Below are positions 63,480 through 64,000 of a stretch of 64,000 nt of DNA, piece by piece. The notes under the pieces are model-generated. The model saw only the letters and a program-made list of their open reading frames with translations, was not told where the DNA came from and did not search any database. Position numbers and translations under genes: made by a program. This DNA is from Phytophthora colocasiae (lineage: Eukaryota; Oomycota; Peronosporomycetes; Peronosporales; Peronosporaceae): the NCBI GenBank assembly GCA_018806915.1, contig JAGKQI010000100.1, positions 1,116,001 to 1,180,000 on the forward strand. The letters run 5' to 3'. The stretch's first letter is position 1; the number at the start of each line of letters is the position of its first letter.

Positions 63480-64000
63480 TTACAATATTACAATGTCATC
63501 TACTGGTGACCTTTTCAGCGTTCGTATCGCGCAAAGTATCTTGTTCACTGTTAACTCGCCGTGGATTTGCCTGCTAAACGCAGTCTCAAACTGGTCCTTG
63601 TCGTCGTTATAGTTGTCTCGGACAAATTCCGCAATGATTTTCATCCTTGACAACCGCGACCTGTGCCGTTTTCGCTCATGTGGAAGCATAGCCACACCTG
63701 CTCGGTACTGATGGAGAGAGGGGTTAGCATTCCAGTACTGATCTATGTAGTCTCGCCATGACTTCGCATCCGGTAATTCAGACATCAAATGGGTGTTGTC
63801 TTCTTCACCAGCAGCAATCTCAGAACATTCGGAAGGTTGTCCATCCAGTGAGGCCGTTTGACGAGCTGCAATTTCCTTGACCATGTCTCGTATACCTTCC
63901 AGCAGAGAGCTTTTTAAATCATCCAAAACAGAGGATTGCATCGTAATTTCCTCATTTCTAGATACAGCTCTAGCTTCAGCACCAGAGTTCAACGAGTCAT
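63480..64000 (-). CDS. partial gene at the window edge, unrecognised
   Basis: Minus-strand frame with stop at 63480, open at least to 63992 and perhaps beyond the window. The readable part is helical: LKSSLLEGIRDMVKEIAARQ, YIDQYWNANPSLHQYRAG, HRSRLSRMKIIAEFVRDNYN, ELTVNKILCAIRTLKRSP. Possibly the C-terminal end of a large transposon protein that is mostly outside the window; no family assigned. Confidence 0.45.
   Translation of the reverse strand, partial: DSLNSGAEARAVSRNEEITMQSSVLDDLKSSLLEGIRDMVKEIAARQTASLDGQPSECSEIAAGEEDNTHLMSELPDAKSWRDYIDQYWNANPSLHQYRAGVAMLPHERKRHRSRLSRMKIIAEFVRDNYNDDKDQFETAFSRQIHGELTVNKILCAIRTLKRSPVDDIVIL

Larger units (their letters stand above)
61496..64000. mobile_element. 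possible start of another DNA transposon (CACTT end)
   Basis: CAP homology stops sharply at 61495 and new DNA starts CACTTCGTAAGACATGTGCG, resembling a CACTA-type terminus. The other end is outside the window, so neither the inverted repeat nor the target duplication can be checked. It would carry the C2H2-RING gene and the convergent gene at 63480. Confidence 0.35.

Overview
The window looks like a piece of an oomycete genome (Phytophthora or a close relative). Genes are compact with 35-70 nt GT-AG introns. There is a local family of secreted CAP/PR-1-like proteins, a PH-FYVE-IQ-phosphatase domain fusion, and a dense load of the transposon classes usual in these genomes (SWIM/ULP1 Mutator-like, Crypton, piggyBac, pogo-like, copia, chromodomain gypsy). 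Assignment is by protein-family recognition and reading only; no database was searched.

Layout: (1) 1-770, a small minus-strand gene. (2) 779-7413, a complete 6.6 kb Mutator-like element with 9-bp target duplications, carrying a histone-H1-like gene, a FAR1/DDE/SWIM transposase, a linker protein, a ULP1-type protease and a small coiled-coil gene. (3) 8.7-20.6 kb, a housekeeping island: an unrecognised two-exon gene, NOSIP, a pogo-like element with a small Mutator-like element nested in it, CLN3, an ankyrin/coiled-coil gene, MCM10 and an ABC1/ADCK kinase. (4) 20995-38606, one copia element blown up from about 5.5 kb to 17.6 kb by three later insertions: a gypsy element with identical LTRs (22015-30327), a foldback element (30368-31277) and a Crypton (33690-36514). 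Each insertion has a readable target duplication. (5) 39.1-39.7 kb, ZSWIM7/SWS1. (6) 39.8-45.5 kb, an inverted duplication of a pair of CAP genes, one of the four dead. (7) 45.5-54.0 kb, a PH-FYVE-IQ-PPP phosphatase gene cut in its coding sequence by a degenerate gypsy element (46882-52638). (8) 54.07-61.5 kb, a fifth CAP gene, split by a Tc1/mariner-like element that contains a pogo-like element and a piggyBac element. The piggyBac carries a Myb/SANT plus DOT1-like methyltransferase gene next to its transposase. (9) 61.5 kb to the end, probably the start of another transposon with a C2H2-RING gene, a minisatellite and a convergent partial gene.

The two most unusual observations are these. 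Both Mutator-like elements carry arrays of a short motif taken from their own terminal repeats, placed mainly inside introns and different in each element. The piggyBac element carries a putative DOT1-type chromatin methyltransferase with a DNA-binding N-terminus, convergent with its transposase.
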